Origin: CAYOPZ01 sp964406005
Lineage (GTDB): Bacteria; Bacteroidota; Bacteroidia; Bacteroidales; SM23-62
Length of the DNA: 64,000 nt
Reading direction: 5' to 3'
NCBI GenBank assembly: GCA_964406005.1
Contig: CAYOPZ010000004.1
Coordinates: forward strand, 62,001-126,000
In this document: piece after piece, positions 1 to 8,634 of the stretch
Layout of the letters: the number at the start of each line of letters is the position of its first letter
Numbering within the stretch: the first letter of the stretch is position 1
Translations under genes and position numbers: made by a program
The notes under the pieces: model-generated
The model's database searches: none
What the model was told of the DNA's origin: nothing
The model's input: only the letters and a program-made list of their open reading frames with translations

Positions 1-723
1 CAGTGGGTCTCCGACCATACCCATGAGCTCATCGAGGAGATCATAGACAGGATCCCGGCCGAGGCCGTCATGTACCTGATCAACGCGATTTACTTCAAAG
101 GGACCTGGACCTATGAATTCGATCCGGAAGAAACGGAGATGAGGCCTTTTTATCCGGAACAGGCTGACCCGGTTGAGGTCAGTTCCATGCGGCAGGAAGC
201 TGAACTGAAGTACCATCAGAACGACCTTCTGCAGCTTGTCGAGCTTCCTTACGGAGATGAGAAATTCAGCATGCTTGTTCTGCTGCCCTGCGGTGAAAAC
301 ACCTGTTCCGACATACAGGCTGTACTGGACAACGACAACCTGAACACCTGGACAAACCAGCTTGCCGGAACCGATGTGCTCGTTCAGTTGCCCAAATTCA
401 AATTCAGGACTTCCCTGCTTCTCAATGACCCGCTTTGCAGGATGGGTATGGAAATCGCTTTTTCATGGGGGGCTGATTTTACACGCATCAATCCTGCGGG
501 AAATCTTTATATTTCCAGGGTTATACATAAAACCTATATCGATGTGGATGAGGAAGGAACGGAAGCTGCTGCAGTGACGGCCGTGGAAATAAGCATAACA
601 TCAGAGACAGAGGGTCCTCAACCGGCGTATTTCATTGCAGACAAACCCTTCCTTTTCATCATCCGGGAAAATTCCACGGGCAGTATCCTTTTCATGGGGA
701 AGCTGTCCTGCCCTGCCGGATGA
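1..723 (+). CDS. Serpin-family protease inhibitor, C-terminal part (5' end outside window)
   Basis: The reading frame is open from base 1, so the gene begins upstream and only about 240 residues are visible. The serpin core is clear: a NAIYFKGTW motif early, a hinge reading EEGTEAAAVTA, and the C-terminal PFLFIIRE...GxILFMGK strand. Serpins are suicide inhibitors of serine or cysteine proteases. The hinge has small residues at P12-P9, as in inhibitory serpins, so it should be able to insert its loop. Counting from the hinge puts the scissile bond near a Thr-Ser pair, but this is an inference that could be off by a residue or two. The signal peptide, if any, would lie upstream. The 3' end overlaps the convergent DUF72 gene by 32 bases. 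Confidence 0.93.
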   Translation, partial: QWVSDHTHELIEEIIDRIPAEAVMYLINAIYFKGTWTYEFDPEETEMRPFYPEQADPVEVSSMRQEAELKYHQNDLLQLVELPYGDEKFSMLVLLPCGENTCSDIQAVLDNDNLNTWTNQLAGTDVLVQLPKFKFRTSLLLNDPLCRMGMEIAFSWGADFTRINPAGNLYISRVIHKTYIDVDEEGTEAAAVTAVEISITSETEGPQPAYFIADKPFLFIIRENSTGSILFMGKLSCPAG

Positions 724-1465
724 TTTCTCTTAATTGCAGTGCGTTTTTTACTGCAAAACCATTGAAATCATTGTTGAAAAACACCCAAACTTCATGGCCT
801 TCCTTCAGCCAGTTCATGATCTTTTCCGCATATTGGTTCAGACAGGATTCATCATAATCGGAAGCATACAACGTTTCATTTCCATGAAAGCGCAGGTAGA
901 CAAAATCCGTCGTTACGGTTTCATAGCAGGGAAAGCGTTTGCCGGAATCGGCTATCACAAAAGCGGTTTCATGGCTGGAAAGCAATGCAAGGAAATCATC
1001 CCTGATCCATGATTTATGCCTTACCTCGACGGCAAACCTGTACCGGCCGTAACCTTCCTTAAGCAGGTCGAGGAAATCGCCCATCAGCGATCCGTCAAAT
1101 GGCAATCCGGGCGGCAGCTGTACCAGTACCGGGCCCAGCCGGGATTCCAGGTTTTCAAATACGTCGAAGTACTTTTTCAACGCTTCTTCACTGTTCTTTA
1201 ACCTTTTCTGATGCGTGATGAACCGGCTCAGTTTCGGGCAGAACCTGAATGTATCCGGGCTGCGTTTTGCCCATCCGCTCACAGTGGATTCCCCCGGGAG
1301 ACGGTAAAAGCTCGAATTCAGTTCCACGCAGCCGAATTTCGTAATATAGTATTCAAGGTACTGGCCCGGCTTGATGTTTTCCGGATAAAAAATACCGGAC
1401 CAGTGCCTGTAGCTCCAGCCGGAAGTGCCGATGAATAATCCCGGGACCGTTGTTCTGCCTTCCAT
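692..1465 (-). CDS. DUF72 (YecE-like) family protein
   Basis: A 257-residue protein beginning MEGRTTVPGLFIGTSGWSY. The GTSGWSY motif near the N-terminus and later LRFHG and FFNND motifs mark the DUF72/YecE family, predicted to fold as a TIM barrel; its biochemical role is unknown. The frame stays open for 29 further codons upstream, but I place the start at 1465 because an AGGAGGT Shine-Dalgarno sequence lies about 7 bases before this ATG and because GTSGWSY then sits near the N-terminus, as in homologues. The last 32 bases overlap the 3' end of the convergent serpin gene. It is divergent from the Rrf2 regulator. Confidence 0.9.
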   Translation of the reverse strand: MEGRTTVPGLFIGTSGWSYRHWSGIFYPENIKPGQYLEYYITKFGCVELNSSFYRLPGESTVSGWAKRSPDTFRFCPKLSRFITHQKRLKNSEEALKKYFDVFENLESRLGPVLVQLPPGLPFDGSLMGDFLDLLKEGYGRYRFAVEVRHKSWIRDDFLALLSSHETAFVIADSGKRFPCYETVTTDFVYLRFHGNETLYASDYDESCLNQYAEKIMNWLKEGHEVWVFFNNDFNGFAVKNALQLREIIRQGRTASP

Positions 1466-1564
1466 GTACGACCTCCTGATAAAAGGATATGTCAAGTTAA
1501 CCATTACTGACTTTACCGCCACCCTGATTAAAAGAAAATCATCCGGATTCAAACCATTTTAATT

Positions 1565-1590
1565 ATAAAAGGTACTTTTTATCCTTTTAT
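1565..1590. promoter_or_regulatory. Candidate operator: inverted repeat between DUF72 and Rrf2 genes
   Basis: A perfect 8-bp inverted repeat, ATAAAAGG and CCTTTTAT, separated by 10 bases. It lies in the divergent intergenic region about 45 bases before the Rrf2 start. A further ATAAAAGG copy lies near 1477, next to the DUF72 start. A TATCTTTA sequence at 1603-1610 resembles the Bacteroidota -7 element. The geometry suits a dimeric regulator acting on its own promoter, but this is inferred from position only. Confidence 0.35.
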
Positions 1591-1634
1591 AAGTAAATTT
1601 CATATCTTTACATCCTGATCTGCCTACGACCGAT

Positions 1635-2081
1635 ATGCTTGCCAGGAATACAGAATACGCCATAAGGGGGCTGGTTTATATTCAATTGCAGAATTGGAGG
1701 GAAAAGCGGCCGGGAGTCATCGAAATAGCAAAGGCAATTGAATCTCCGAAAGCTTATATGGCTAAAATTTTACAAGTTCTGACCCGGCATAACATTATCG
1801 ATTCCAGGAAAGGCAGGGGCGGTGGATTTTTTTTCGGCGGAGATCAGGCAGACCTTACACTGTATGAGATCATACATGTCATGGAAGGCGATGCGCGCTT
1901 AAAAAAATGCGGTTTTGGTTATAAACAATGCAGTGATGATAATCCCTGCCCCCTGCATGACAGTTATGCGGCGCTGCGCGACAAATTTTTCAATATGGCC
2001 AGAACGCAAACCATACAGAACATTTCTCAGAGAATTGCAGATGGAAAAGCGTTTCTGAAACCGGAGAGATCCAATGTGTAA
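1635..2081 (+). CDS. Rrf2-family transcriptional regulator with three conserved-type cysteines
   Basis: A 148-residue protein with the Rrf2 winged-helix start (RNTEYAIRGLVYI), a recognition-helix region (SPKAYMAKILQVL) and the RKGRGGGF wing. Cys92, Cys99 and Cys105 (spacing C-X6-C-X5-C) occupy the place of the Fe-S ligands of IscR and NsrR. Family knowledge suggests a redox- or Fe-S-sensing repressor; the exact signal cannot be read from sequence. It is followed after 19 bases by a small ferredoxin gene in the same direction, probably in one transcript, which fits an iron-sulfur theme. An inverted repeat upstream may be its operator. Confidence 0.88.
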   Translation: MLARNTEYAIRGLVYIQLQNWREKRPGVIEIAKAIESPKAYMAKILQVLTRHNIIDSRKGRGGGFFFGGDQADLTLYEIIHVMEGDARLKKCGFGYKQCSDDNPCPLHDSYAALRDKFFNMARTQTIQNISQRIADGKAFLKPERSNV

Positions 2082-2100
2082 TCGTATAAAAGGCAGTTAA

Positions 2101-2289
2101 ATGGCAATAAAAAAAGTCTGGATAGAAGAAGGATGCATCGCATGCAAACTAAGCGAGACGATCTGTCCTGAAGTTTTCAGGGTGGAAGACCAGGCAAGGG
2201 TGATTGAGGGTGTTGACTTCTCTCAGTATGAGAGCCAGATCATGGAGGCCGCGGAGTCCTGTCCTGTTGAAGTAATCAAATACGAGTAA
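2101..2289 (+). CDS. Small monocluster-type ferredoxin with one cluster cysteine replaced by serine
   Basis: A 62-residue cytoplasmic ferredoxin-like protein. The cluster motif reads GCIACKLSETICPEVF: Cys12 and Cys15 are present, position 18 is Ser (codon AGC) where the third ligand is expected, then Cys22-Pro and a distal Cys54-Pro. In monocluster ferredoxins the usual ligands correspond to 12, 15, 18 and 54, with the cysteine at 22 not a ligand. The protein may hold a [3Fe-4S] or Ser-ligated cluster, or recruit Cys22; this is inference. It follows the Rrf2 gene by 19 bases and precedes pncB by 29 bases. Electron-transfer partners are not evident nearby. Confidence 0.87.
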   Translation: MAIKKVWIEEGCIACKLSETICPEVFRVEDQARVIEGVDFSQYESQIMEAAESCPVEVIKYE

Positions 2290-2318
2290 TATTAAAGAAT
2301 TAACGGCTTAGAATATTT

Positions 2319-3728
2319 ATGTCATTTTTTGACCGGCACACGGGATTATATACCGATCACTACGAGCTTACCATGGCTCAGGGCTACTTCAACAGCGGGA
2401 TGAAAGACACGAAGGCGGTATTTGACTATTCTTTCAGGAGCAATCCCTTCGACGGGGGTTATGTTGTCTTTACCGGGCTGGCAGCTTTACTGGAAATGCT
2501 TGAAAGATACCGTTTTGACAGGGAAGATTGCCAATACCTGGAAAAGATTGGATTCGACCGTAAGTTTACGGCCTGGCTGCGGGATTTCCGATTCGGAGCG
2601 GATGTATATGCTGTGGAAGAAGGGGAGATCGTATTTCCGTACGAGCCCTGTGTAAGGGTTGAGGGAAATATCATTGAGACCCAGTTGATCGAGACCCTGC
2701 TTCTGAATATCCTGAATTTTGAATCTCTCATTGCAACCAAGGCCGCAAGGATCAAACAGGCGGCCGGAGACAGGATGCTGATGGATTTCGGGCTTCGCCG
2801 TGCGCACGGATTCGGCGGGATTCAGGCCAGCAGGGCTTCCATTGCAGGAGGATTTTCAGGAACTTCCAATGTGTACAGTGCGTACAGGTTCGGACTGGAA
2901 TCGACGGGCACCATGGCGCATTCGTGGGTACAATCTTTCGGGGATGAGTTAACTGCATTCAGAACCTTTGCCGGACTTTTCCCTGAAAACTGTATACTGC
3001 TGGTTGATACATACGATACCCTGCAAAGTGGCCTGCCGAATGCCATTACAGTGGGACGGGAAATGGAAAAAAAAGGACAGAAGCTTCTGGGTATCCGGCT
3101 GGACAGCGGGGATCTCGCCTATCTGAGCAAACAGGCACGGAAAATGCTTGACGGTGCCGGGCTTGATTATGTACGGATCGTTGCCTCCAACCAGCTGGAT
3201 GAATATGTAATTCAAAGCCTGGTGGAACAGTCTTCTCCGATAGATGCATTCGGGGTGGGTACGGCACTGGTTACCGCAAAAGGAGCGGGAGCGCTGGATG
3301 GCGTATACAAGCTCTGTATGATCAGCGGGAATCCCACTTTGAAAGTGTCTGAAAACATCGGCAAAACCACATTGCCCGGGATTAAGACCCTTCTGCGTTT
3401 CAGTGATGAGGGACGGATGTTTCTGGCGGACGGGATCGCTCTGGCAGAAGAGAAAGGGTTTGAAACCATTCATCATCTTTTTGAGGCGGGAAAATCAAGC
3501 GACATCTCAAATTACCGCAAGGAAGAACTCATCAGGCAGGTGATGGAAAAAGGCAGGGCATTGGACGGGGGCAGGTCCCCGGAGGAGATTTCTGCATACG
3601 TTCAGCACAGGCTTGAACATTTGCCTGATGAACACAGGCGTTTTATGCATCCTCATGTATACAAGGTGGGGGTCAGCAGTAAACTGCTTGCATTGAGGGA
3701 CAGGCTCTGCACCACAGGCAATAAATGA
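2319..3728 (+). CDS. pncB: Nicotinate phosphoribosyltransferase
   Basis: A 469-residue enzyme that joins nicotinate and PRPP to give nicotinate mononucleotide in the cytoplasm, the first step of the Preiss-Handler NAD salvage route. The N-terminus (TDHYELTMAQGYF) and the FDYSFRSNPF segment are typical of the family; GTSNVYSAYRFG, the HSWVQSFG region carrying the histidine that is phosphorylated in the family, and ILLVDTYDTLQSG mark the active site; RLDSGDLAYLS binds phosphate. Length is normal. The gene is followed by pncA, which supplies nicotinate from nicotinamide, so the two form a salvage unit. Confidence 0.97.
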   Translation: MSFFDRHTGLYTDHYELTMAQGYFNSGMKDTKAVFDYSFRSNPFDGGYVVFTGLAALLEMLERYRFDREDCQYLEKIGFDRKFTAWLRDFRFGADVYAVEEGEIVFPYEPCVRVEGNIIETQLIETLLLNILNFESLIATKAARIKQAAGDRMLMDFGLRRAHGFGGIQASRASIAGGFSGTSNVYSAYRFGLESTGTMAHSWVQSFGDELTAFRTFAGLFPENCILLVDTYDTLQSGLPNAITVGREMEKKGQKLLGIRLDSGDLAYLSKQARKMLDGAGLDYVRIVASNQLDEYVIQSLVEQSSPIDAFGVGTALVTAKGAGALDGVYKLCMISGNPTLKVSENIGKTTLPGIKTLLRFSDEGRMFLADGIALAEEKGFETIHHLFEAGKSSDISNYRKEELIRQVMEKGRALDGGRSPEEISAYVQHRLEHLPDEHRRFMHPHVYKVGVSSKLLALRDRLCTTGNK

Positions 3729-3763
3729 ACCTTTATACGGTTTAAAACAAAAGCGAATTTGTT

Positions 3764-4297
3764 ATGAAAGCATTGCTTATCGTAGACCTTCAGAATGACT
3801 TTTTACCCGGAGGAGCGCTTCCGGCCCCCGGGGGGAACAGGATCATCCCGGAAATAAACCGGATCATGGACCAGTATGATCTGGTTATAGCTTCAAGAGA
3901 CTGGCATCCTGAAGACAGTACCCATTTTAAACACTGGCCTCCTCATTGCATCAGGCATACGAAAGGTGCTGATTTCCCGGATGATCTGGATACCGGTAAG
4001 ATACGGAAGGAATTTCTGAAAGGCACGGGCAGCAGTGATGATGGTTATTCCGCCTTTGAGGCTACCAATACCGACCTGGATGCTTATCTCAGGGAAAACA
4101 ATATCAAAACCCTGTACCTGGCCGGCCTGACAACGGAATACTGCGTTAAATCAACCGCCCTGGATGCCGTAAAGCAAGGTTACCGGACGTATGTCATCGC
4201 AAATGCAACGGCTGGCGTACAGGCTCAGCCGGGAGATGAACAAAAGGCGTATCAGGAGATGCATAAGGCAGGGATCAAGATAATCAACACAGTGTAA
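3764..4297 (+). CDS. pncA: Nicotinamidase
   Basis: A compact 177-residue isochorismatase-fold hydrolase that deamidates nicotinamide to nicotinate. Asp8 in IVDLQNDF is the catalytic acid, the SRDWHPED and WPPHC segments supply the metal-binding Asp and His residues, and the nucleophilic cysteine is in GLTTEYCVKSTALDA. The KGT segment contributes the catalytic lysine. The protein is slightly shorter than the roughly 200-residue forms common in the phylum, but all key motifs are present. It lies 35 bases after pncB in the same direction and its product is the substrate of PncB. Confidence 0.95.
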   Translation: MKALLIVDLQNDFLPGGALPAPGGNRIIPEINRIMDQYDLVIASRDWHPEDSTHFKHWPPHCIRHTKGADFPDDLDTGKIRKEFLKGTGSSDDGYSAFEATNTDLDAYLRENNIKTLYLAGLTTEYCVKSTALDAVKQGYRTYVIANATAGVQAQPGDEQKAYQEMHKAGIKIINTV

Positions 4298-4443
4298 TGG
4301 ATTTCACCGATTACAGGGATTTTATATATTCGTATATAATATATAAAGATCCGTTTATGCTGTATATCTGTTCCCGGCGGCTTACTGCAGGGTGATTCAA
4401 TCAGACACAGCGTGAATAGATCTGCCAAAAAAAGATAAATCAC

Positions 4444-5469
4444 ATGGGCTGTGAAAGTTGCCGGTTTCATAAAAACGATAAGAAAAATATTAACAGTGCT
4501 GAAATATCGGCGTCCGATCTGGATAGCTGTAACAAACTCAATGTTTATGATTGGCTGAATGATATTTCGGACCCTTCCGTTCCTGAACTGGCAGAGGTCA
4601 GATTTAAGAATACACGCAAGGAGTTCTATATAAATTCCGGTGAAGTACGGATTAAATCAGGTGACATTGTTGCAGTCGAGGCCACAAGGGGACATGATAT
4701 CGGCATCGTATCGCTGACCGGAAGGATGGCCTATATGCAGTTCAGAAGGAAAGTGGCCGAAGGGGATATCCATACGCTGAAAAAGATCTATAGAAAAGCA
4801 AGTACCCATGACATGAGCCTTTGGACAGATGCAAAGGAACGGGAGCAGCCGACGATGATCAAGGCCCGGCAGATCGCCGGCGACATGGATCTTCAGATGA
4901 AAATAGGCGATGTTGAGTTCCAGGGAGATAGGTCTGCCGCAACCTTTTACTACACTGCGGATAAACGGGTTGATTTCAGGGAATTGATCAAGGTTTACGA
5001 AAAAGAATTCGGGGTTAGGATCCTGATGCATCAGATCGGTATGCGTCAGGAAGCGGGAAGGATTGGCGGCATCGGATCCTGCGGAAGGGAACTATGTTGT
5101 TCGACATGGAAAACAAAACTGAATTCCGTTTCCATAGACGCCGCAAGATACCAGGAATTATCGCCCAATGCGCAAAAACTGGTCGGCCAGTGCGGCAAGC
5201 TGAAATGCTGCCTGATGTATGAACTGGAGGTTTATCTTGAGGCCCTGGATGATTTTCCGGAGGAACTCCTGGAACTCGAAACAAAAAAAGGAATCGCTTA
5301 CCCGGGAAGGATAGAGGCATTAAGGAAAACGGTCTGGTACTCGTACGAAAAACAGCAGCACCAGGGGTTGATTCCGCTGTCCACGGAAAGGATCAAGCAG
5401 ATCATCATGATGAATAAGAAAGGCAGTCTGCCTGAAGATCTGATTGAATCTGACAGGAGAAGATCCTGA
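4444..5469 (+). CDS. PSP1-domain protein, RicT/YaaT-like
   Basis: A 341-residue cytoplasmic protein with a PSP1 C-terminal domain. A cysteine-rich N-terminus (MGCESCRF) and the motifs GRELCCSTW and GKLKCCLMYE resemble RicT (YaaT) of Bacillus, where such cysteines bind an Fe-S cluster in a complex that affects RNase Y. No RNase Y or RicA/RicF gene is in this window, so that role is only an analogy. The roughly 145 bases before the start hold an AT-rich imperfect hairpin (TTATATAT/ATATATAA); the 225 bases after the stop hold no gene I can support. Confidence 0.88.
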   Translation: MGCESCRFHKNDKKNINSAEISASDLDSCNKLNVYDWLNDISDPSVPELAEVRFKNTRKEFYINSGEVRIKSGDIVAVEATRGHDIGIVSLTGRMAYMQFRRKVAEGDIHTLKKIYRKASTHDMSLWTDAKEREQPTMIKARQIAGDMDLQMKIGDVEFQGDRSAATFYYTADKRVDFRELIKVYEKEFGVRILMHQIGMRQEAGRIGGIGSCGRELCCSTWKTKLNSVSIDAARYQELSPNAQKLVGQCGKLKCCLMYELEVYLEALDDFPEELLELETKKGIAYPGRIEALRKTVWYSYEKQQHQGLIPLSTERIKQIIMMNKKGSLPEDLIESDRRRS

Positions 5470-5694
5470 ATAAAGGCGCGGCAGTAGCAGGAAAAGCAAA
5501 ATACATACTTACCAGTGGAATCGCAACACCGGACAGGTCGGTCAGCGATGGTACCGGCCGTGAGAATACGGTTGATGAGGTAGAATATTAGGATAGAAAG
5601 TTTTATCTTTATCTATGATATAATGTATGGATGATATTTCATCCGAAAATGACATGCAGCCTATTAAAATCACCAACCAACCAATTATTAACTC

Positions 5695-6849
5695 ATGAAA
5701 AATTCAAACATTTCACTGACTAAAATTACCATTGTTCTGGCTTTTTTGCTGATCACTGGTGTGGATTCCTTCGGACAGTTTTTCAGGAACAGGATTGTTT
5801 CCCCTGAAATATTGCCCGGTAACATGATCACGTTTCGCCTGAATGCTCCCCAGGCGGATACCGTAGTCCTTCGCGGTGAATGGCTGGCCGGTTTTACCTC
5901 GGTGGAAACACTGGAAAAGAACGATACCGGATTGTGGCAGGTTACGGTAGGGCCGGTTGCCCCGGAGATATACGGCTATTATTTCATTGTGGATGGTCTT
6001 CAGGTGCTGGATCCCTCGAACCCGCTTGTAAGACGCGACGGGGCCAGGAATGCCAGCCTTGTACTGGTGCCCGGAAAGGAATCGGAACTTTACGGTTCAG
6101 AGCAGGTTCCGCACGGAAACCTTGCAAAGGTCTGGTACGAATCCCCTACACTCGGGCTGACCCGGAGAATGTATGTTTACACTCCTCCCGGATACGATGC
6201 AGGTGACAGGGAGTATCCCGTTCTCTATCTTCTACACGGCGGTGGCGGGGATGAGGATGCATGGACCACCATGGGAAGGGCTCCATATATTCTTGACAAC
6301 CTTATTGCCAGGGGAAATACCAGCCCCATGCTGGTAGTAATGCCCAACGGCAATGCCTACCAGGCTGCAGCACCCGGTGATGAACCTTCAGGCACCGGGG
6401 AAAGACCGGCTGATTTTAACAGTTACAGGGGCATGTTCGAAGAAAGCCTGGTAAACGATATCATACCTTATATTGAAAGTAATTACAGGGTCCTGAAAGG
6501 AAAGGACAACCGTGCAATCGCGGGCCTGTCAATGGGCGGAGGACACACCGTAACCGTTACAACAGGACATCCCGGATTATTCAGCTACATAGGCGTTTAC
6601 AGTGCAGGAGTTAGAAACCCGGATGAATCGTTTCCTGAACAATTGAAAGCCATTAAGGATAACGGGGTAAAATTATACTGGGTTGGCTGCGGTGTCGAGG
6701 ACAGGTTGGCCTATCAGGGTTCACAGACACTGGTTGAGGAACTTGAGAAACAGGACATGCCGTATATTTTCAGGGAGTCGGACGGCGGGCATACCTGGGC
6801 AAACTGGAGACTTTACCTGTCGGAGATGGCGCCTCTTCTTTTTAAATAG
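5695..6849 (+). CDS. Secreted esterase, enterochelin-esterase-like (alpha/beta hydrolase)
   Basis: A 384-residue protein with an N-terminal hydrophobic signal segment (residues about 10-25, ending near SFGQ). Residues about 30-125 form an E-set/CBM48-like beta domain (ITFRLNAPQADTVVLRGEW), followed by an esterase domain of the Esterase D/CE1 type: YTPPGYD, YLLHGGGGDE, nucleophile Ser in GLSMGGG, and the C-terminal catalytic His in DGGHTWANWR. Such proteins cleave acyl or feruloyl esters on plant polysaccharides or siderophores; the substrate cannot be told here. It is followed after 51 bases by a type-B carboxylesterase, so the pair may process the same esterified material. Confidence 0.92.
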   Translation: MKNSNISLTKITIVLAFLLITGVDSFGQFFRNRIVSPEILPGNMITFRLNAPQADTVVLRGEWLAGFTSVETLEKNDTGLWQVTVGPVAPEIYGYYFIVDGLQVLDPSNPLVRRDGARNASLVLVPGKESELYGSEQVPHGNLAKVWYESPTLGLTRRMYVYTPPGYDAGDREYPVLYLLHGGGGDEDAWTTMGRAPYILDNLIARGNTSPMLVVMPNGNAYQAAAPGDEPSGTGERPADFNSYRGMFEESLVNDIIPYIESNYRVLKGKDNRAIAGLSMGGGHTVTVTTGHPGLFSYIGVYSAGVRNPDESFPEQLKAIKDNGVKLYWVGCGVEDRLAYQGSQTLVEELEKQDMPYIFRESDGGHTWANWRLYLSEMAPLLFK

Positions 6850-6900
6850 ATAACTTATTCACATACCTGTAATACATTTTACCCTTAAATAAAATCAAAT

Positions 6901-8589
6901 ATGAAATCTTCAAGACGAGAATTTTTCCAGACACTGGGAACAGGTACGGCCGGTTTCGGACTGGCAACCGCCTTGCCCCTGGCCTCTTGCGCAACTGCCG
7001 GAAATTCCGGCGGGAAAGAGCCTGAACAGATCCTTTTCCTGGGAGACGATATTGCCCTCGTTGAAACCACCCTTGGAAAGGTGAAAGGCTATATCCTGAG
7101 AGATATATACTATTTTCTGGGCATTCCATACGGAGCCGGTACAAGCGGGAAGAACCGGTTTATGATGCCCCGGAAGCCGGAACCCTGGACTGATGTATTT
7201 CCGGCCGTATTCTGGGGCGATTATGCACCTCAGCTTACGGACAATAAATATGCGAATAAGTACCAGTCATTTCAGGACAATTGGAACTACTATGATGGCA
7301 GCGAGAACTGCCTGTCCATCAATGTTTTTACTCCCGGTTACGGCAACGGTGAAAAACGTCCGGTTATGGTATGGCTGCATGGCGGAGGGTTCACCGCAGG
7401 GAACAGTATTGAACAGGATGGTTACCTGGGAGAGAACTTCGCAAGGTTTGGCGACGTGGTATTCTGTTCCGTGAATCACCGCCTGGGCCCGATGGGATTT
7501 ACAAACCTGGCCGGTGTCGGGGGAGAAAAGTATGCTGCTTCCGGCAATGTCGGTATGCTTGATATTGTTGCAGCCCTGGAATGGGTGCATGAGAATATTT
7601 CAGCTTTTGGTGGCGATCCCGATAATGTCACGATAATGGGCCAGTCCGGAGGAGGTGCAAAGGTCGGTATCCTGACTGCCATGCCTTCAGCAGAAGGATT
7701 GTTCCATAAAGCCGTAATCCTCAGCGGTGCCTCGCTCCGGTCGGGGGAGAAGGAGTATTCCGAGCAACTTGGGGCTGCAGTCCTCAGGGAAGCCGGGCTC
7801 GACGCTTCGCAGATTGACAGGCTGCAGGAAATGCCCTGGATGGATTATTACCTGCTGGCCAACAGGGCGGCTCAGAAGCTGAATGAAGAGCTGGGCGTGG
7901 GTGGCATGGGACTGTTCAGGGGGTTCAGCCCTGTCGTTGACGGGGAATACCTTCCGCAGCACCCCTTCGATCCGGAAGCAGCGCCGACCGCTGCCCAAGT
8001 GCCCCTGATGATCTGCTCCACCCTGAACGAAATGTCACCAAGCCGCGACAATCCCGAGCTTGAAAATATTACGCTTGAAGAAGTGAAGGAGAGGGTCAGT
8101 GAAAGGGCGGGATTCTCTGCCGGATTGGGAGAAAAGGCAGGAGAAGTGGTCGATGCATATGCAAAGGCCTTTCCGGATAAAAAGCCCGTTGAGATCTGGT
8201 CGATGATCAGCAGTAACCGTAAAAACACAGTGGATCTGGCAGACGCCAAAGCCAGGCAGCAGGCACCCGTATATGTGGCGTGGTTCGGATGGCAACCGCC
8301 TAATTTTAACGGCAGGCAGAGAGCTTTTCATTGTTCGGACATCAGTTTCTGGTATTATAATACGGATGTCATGATTACGCATAGCGGCGGAGGCGCAAGA
8401 CCGAAAAGACTCTCTGAAAAGATGGCAGGTGCGCTGGCCCGGTTTATGAATACAGGAAACCCCAACGGGGGAGGGTTGCCGGATTGGCCGCAGTACTCGA
8501 CGGAGAACGGGGAACTGATGTTCCTCGATGATGAGCCGGAGGTCCAGCTTGATCCCGACAGGGAAGCAAGAAAATCTTTACCTGGATAA
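6901..8589 (+). CDS. Type-B carboxylesterase, predicted Tat-exported lipoprotein
   Basis: A 562-residue member of the carboxylesterase type B family. The N-terminus has a twin-arginine motif (SRREFFQ) and a lipobox-like LASC, so export through Tat and lipid anchoring is likely. The oxyanion region WLHGGGF, the nucleophile elbow GQSGGG and the C-terminal segment AFHCSDISFW with the His are present. Substrate is unknown. The final codons and the stop (CTGGATAAATAA) share a 14-base sequence with repeat DNA at 12.6 and 12.76 kb, so the C-terminus may have been shaped by a repeat junction. A strong terminator hairpin follows directly. Confidence 0.93.
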   Translation: MKSSRREFFQTLGTGTAGFGLATALPLASCATAGNSGGKEPEQILFLGDDIALVETTLGKVKGYILRDIYYFLGIPYGAGTSGKNRFMMPRKPEPWTDVFPAVFWGDYAPQLTDNKYANKYQSFQDNWNYYDGSENCLSINVFTPGYGNGEKRPVMVWLHGGGFTAGNSIEQDGYLGENFARFGDVVFCSVNHRLGPMGFTNLAGVGGEKYAASGNVGMLDIVAALEWVHENISAFGGDPDNVTIMGQSGGGAKVGILTAMPSAEGLFHKAVILSGASLRSGEKEYSEQLGAAVLREAGLDASQIDRLQEMPWMDYYLLANRAAQKLNEELGVGGMGLFRGFSPVVDGEYLPQHPFDPEAAPTAAQVPLMICSTLNEMSPSRDNPELENITLEEVKERVSERAGFSAGLGEKAGEVVDAYAKAFPDKKPVEIWSMISSNRKNTVDLADAKARQQAPVYVAWFGWQPPNFNGRQRAFHCSDISFWYYNTDVMITHSGGGARPKRLSEKMAGALARFMNTGNPNGGGLPDWPQYSTENGELMFLDDEPEVQLDPDREARKSLPG

Positions 8590-8593
8590 ATAA

Positions 8594-8633
8594 AAAGAGG
8601 GTGCCTTTTTAGGGTACCCTCTTTAGGTTTTTC
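8594..8633 (+). terminator. Rho-independent terminator after the carboxylesterase
   Basis: A 12-bp stem, AAAGAGGGTGCC pairing with GGTACCCTCTTT (one G-U pair), with a 7-base loop and a downstream T-run (GGTTTTTCT). It starts five bases after the stop codon of the carboxylesterase and abuts the 72-nt repeat. Confidence 0.8.
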
Positions 8634-8634
8634 T

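Noticed and set aside
4320..4350. AT-rich imperfect palindrome before the RicT-like gene as a terminator or operator
   Set aside because: Arms are short and A/T only, without a T-run in the proper place; chance is likely in AT-rich DNA.
5470..5694. Open stretch of about 40 codons after the RicT-like gene (ends at about 5590)
   Set aside because: It has no good start, no recognisable domain and no match to the preceding protein; a decayed gene piece is possible but not supportable.
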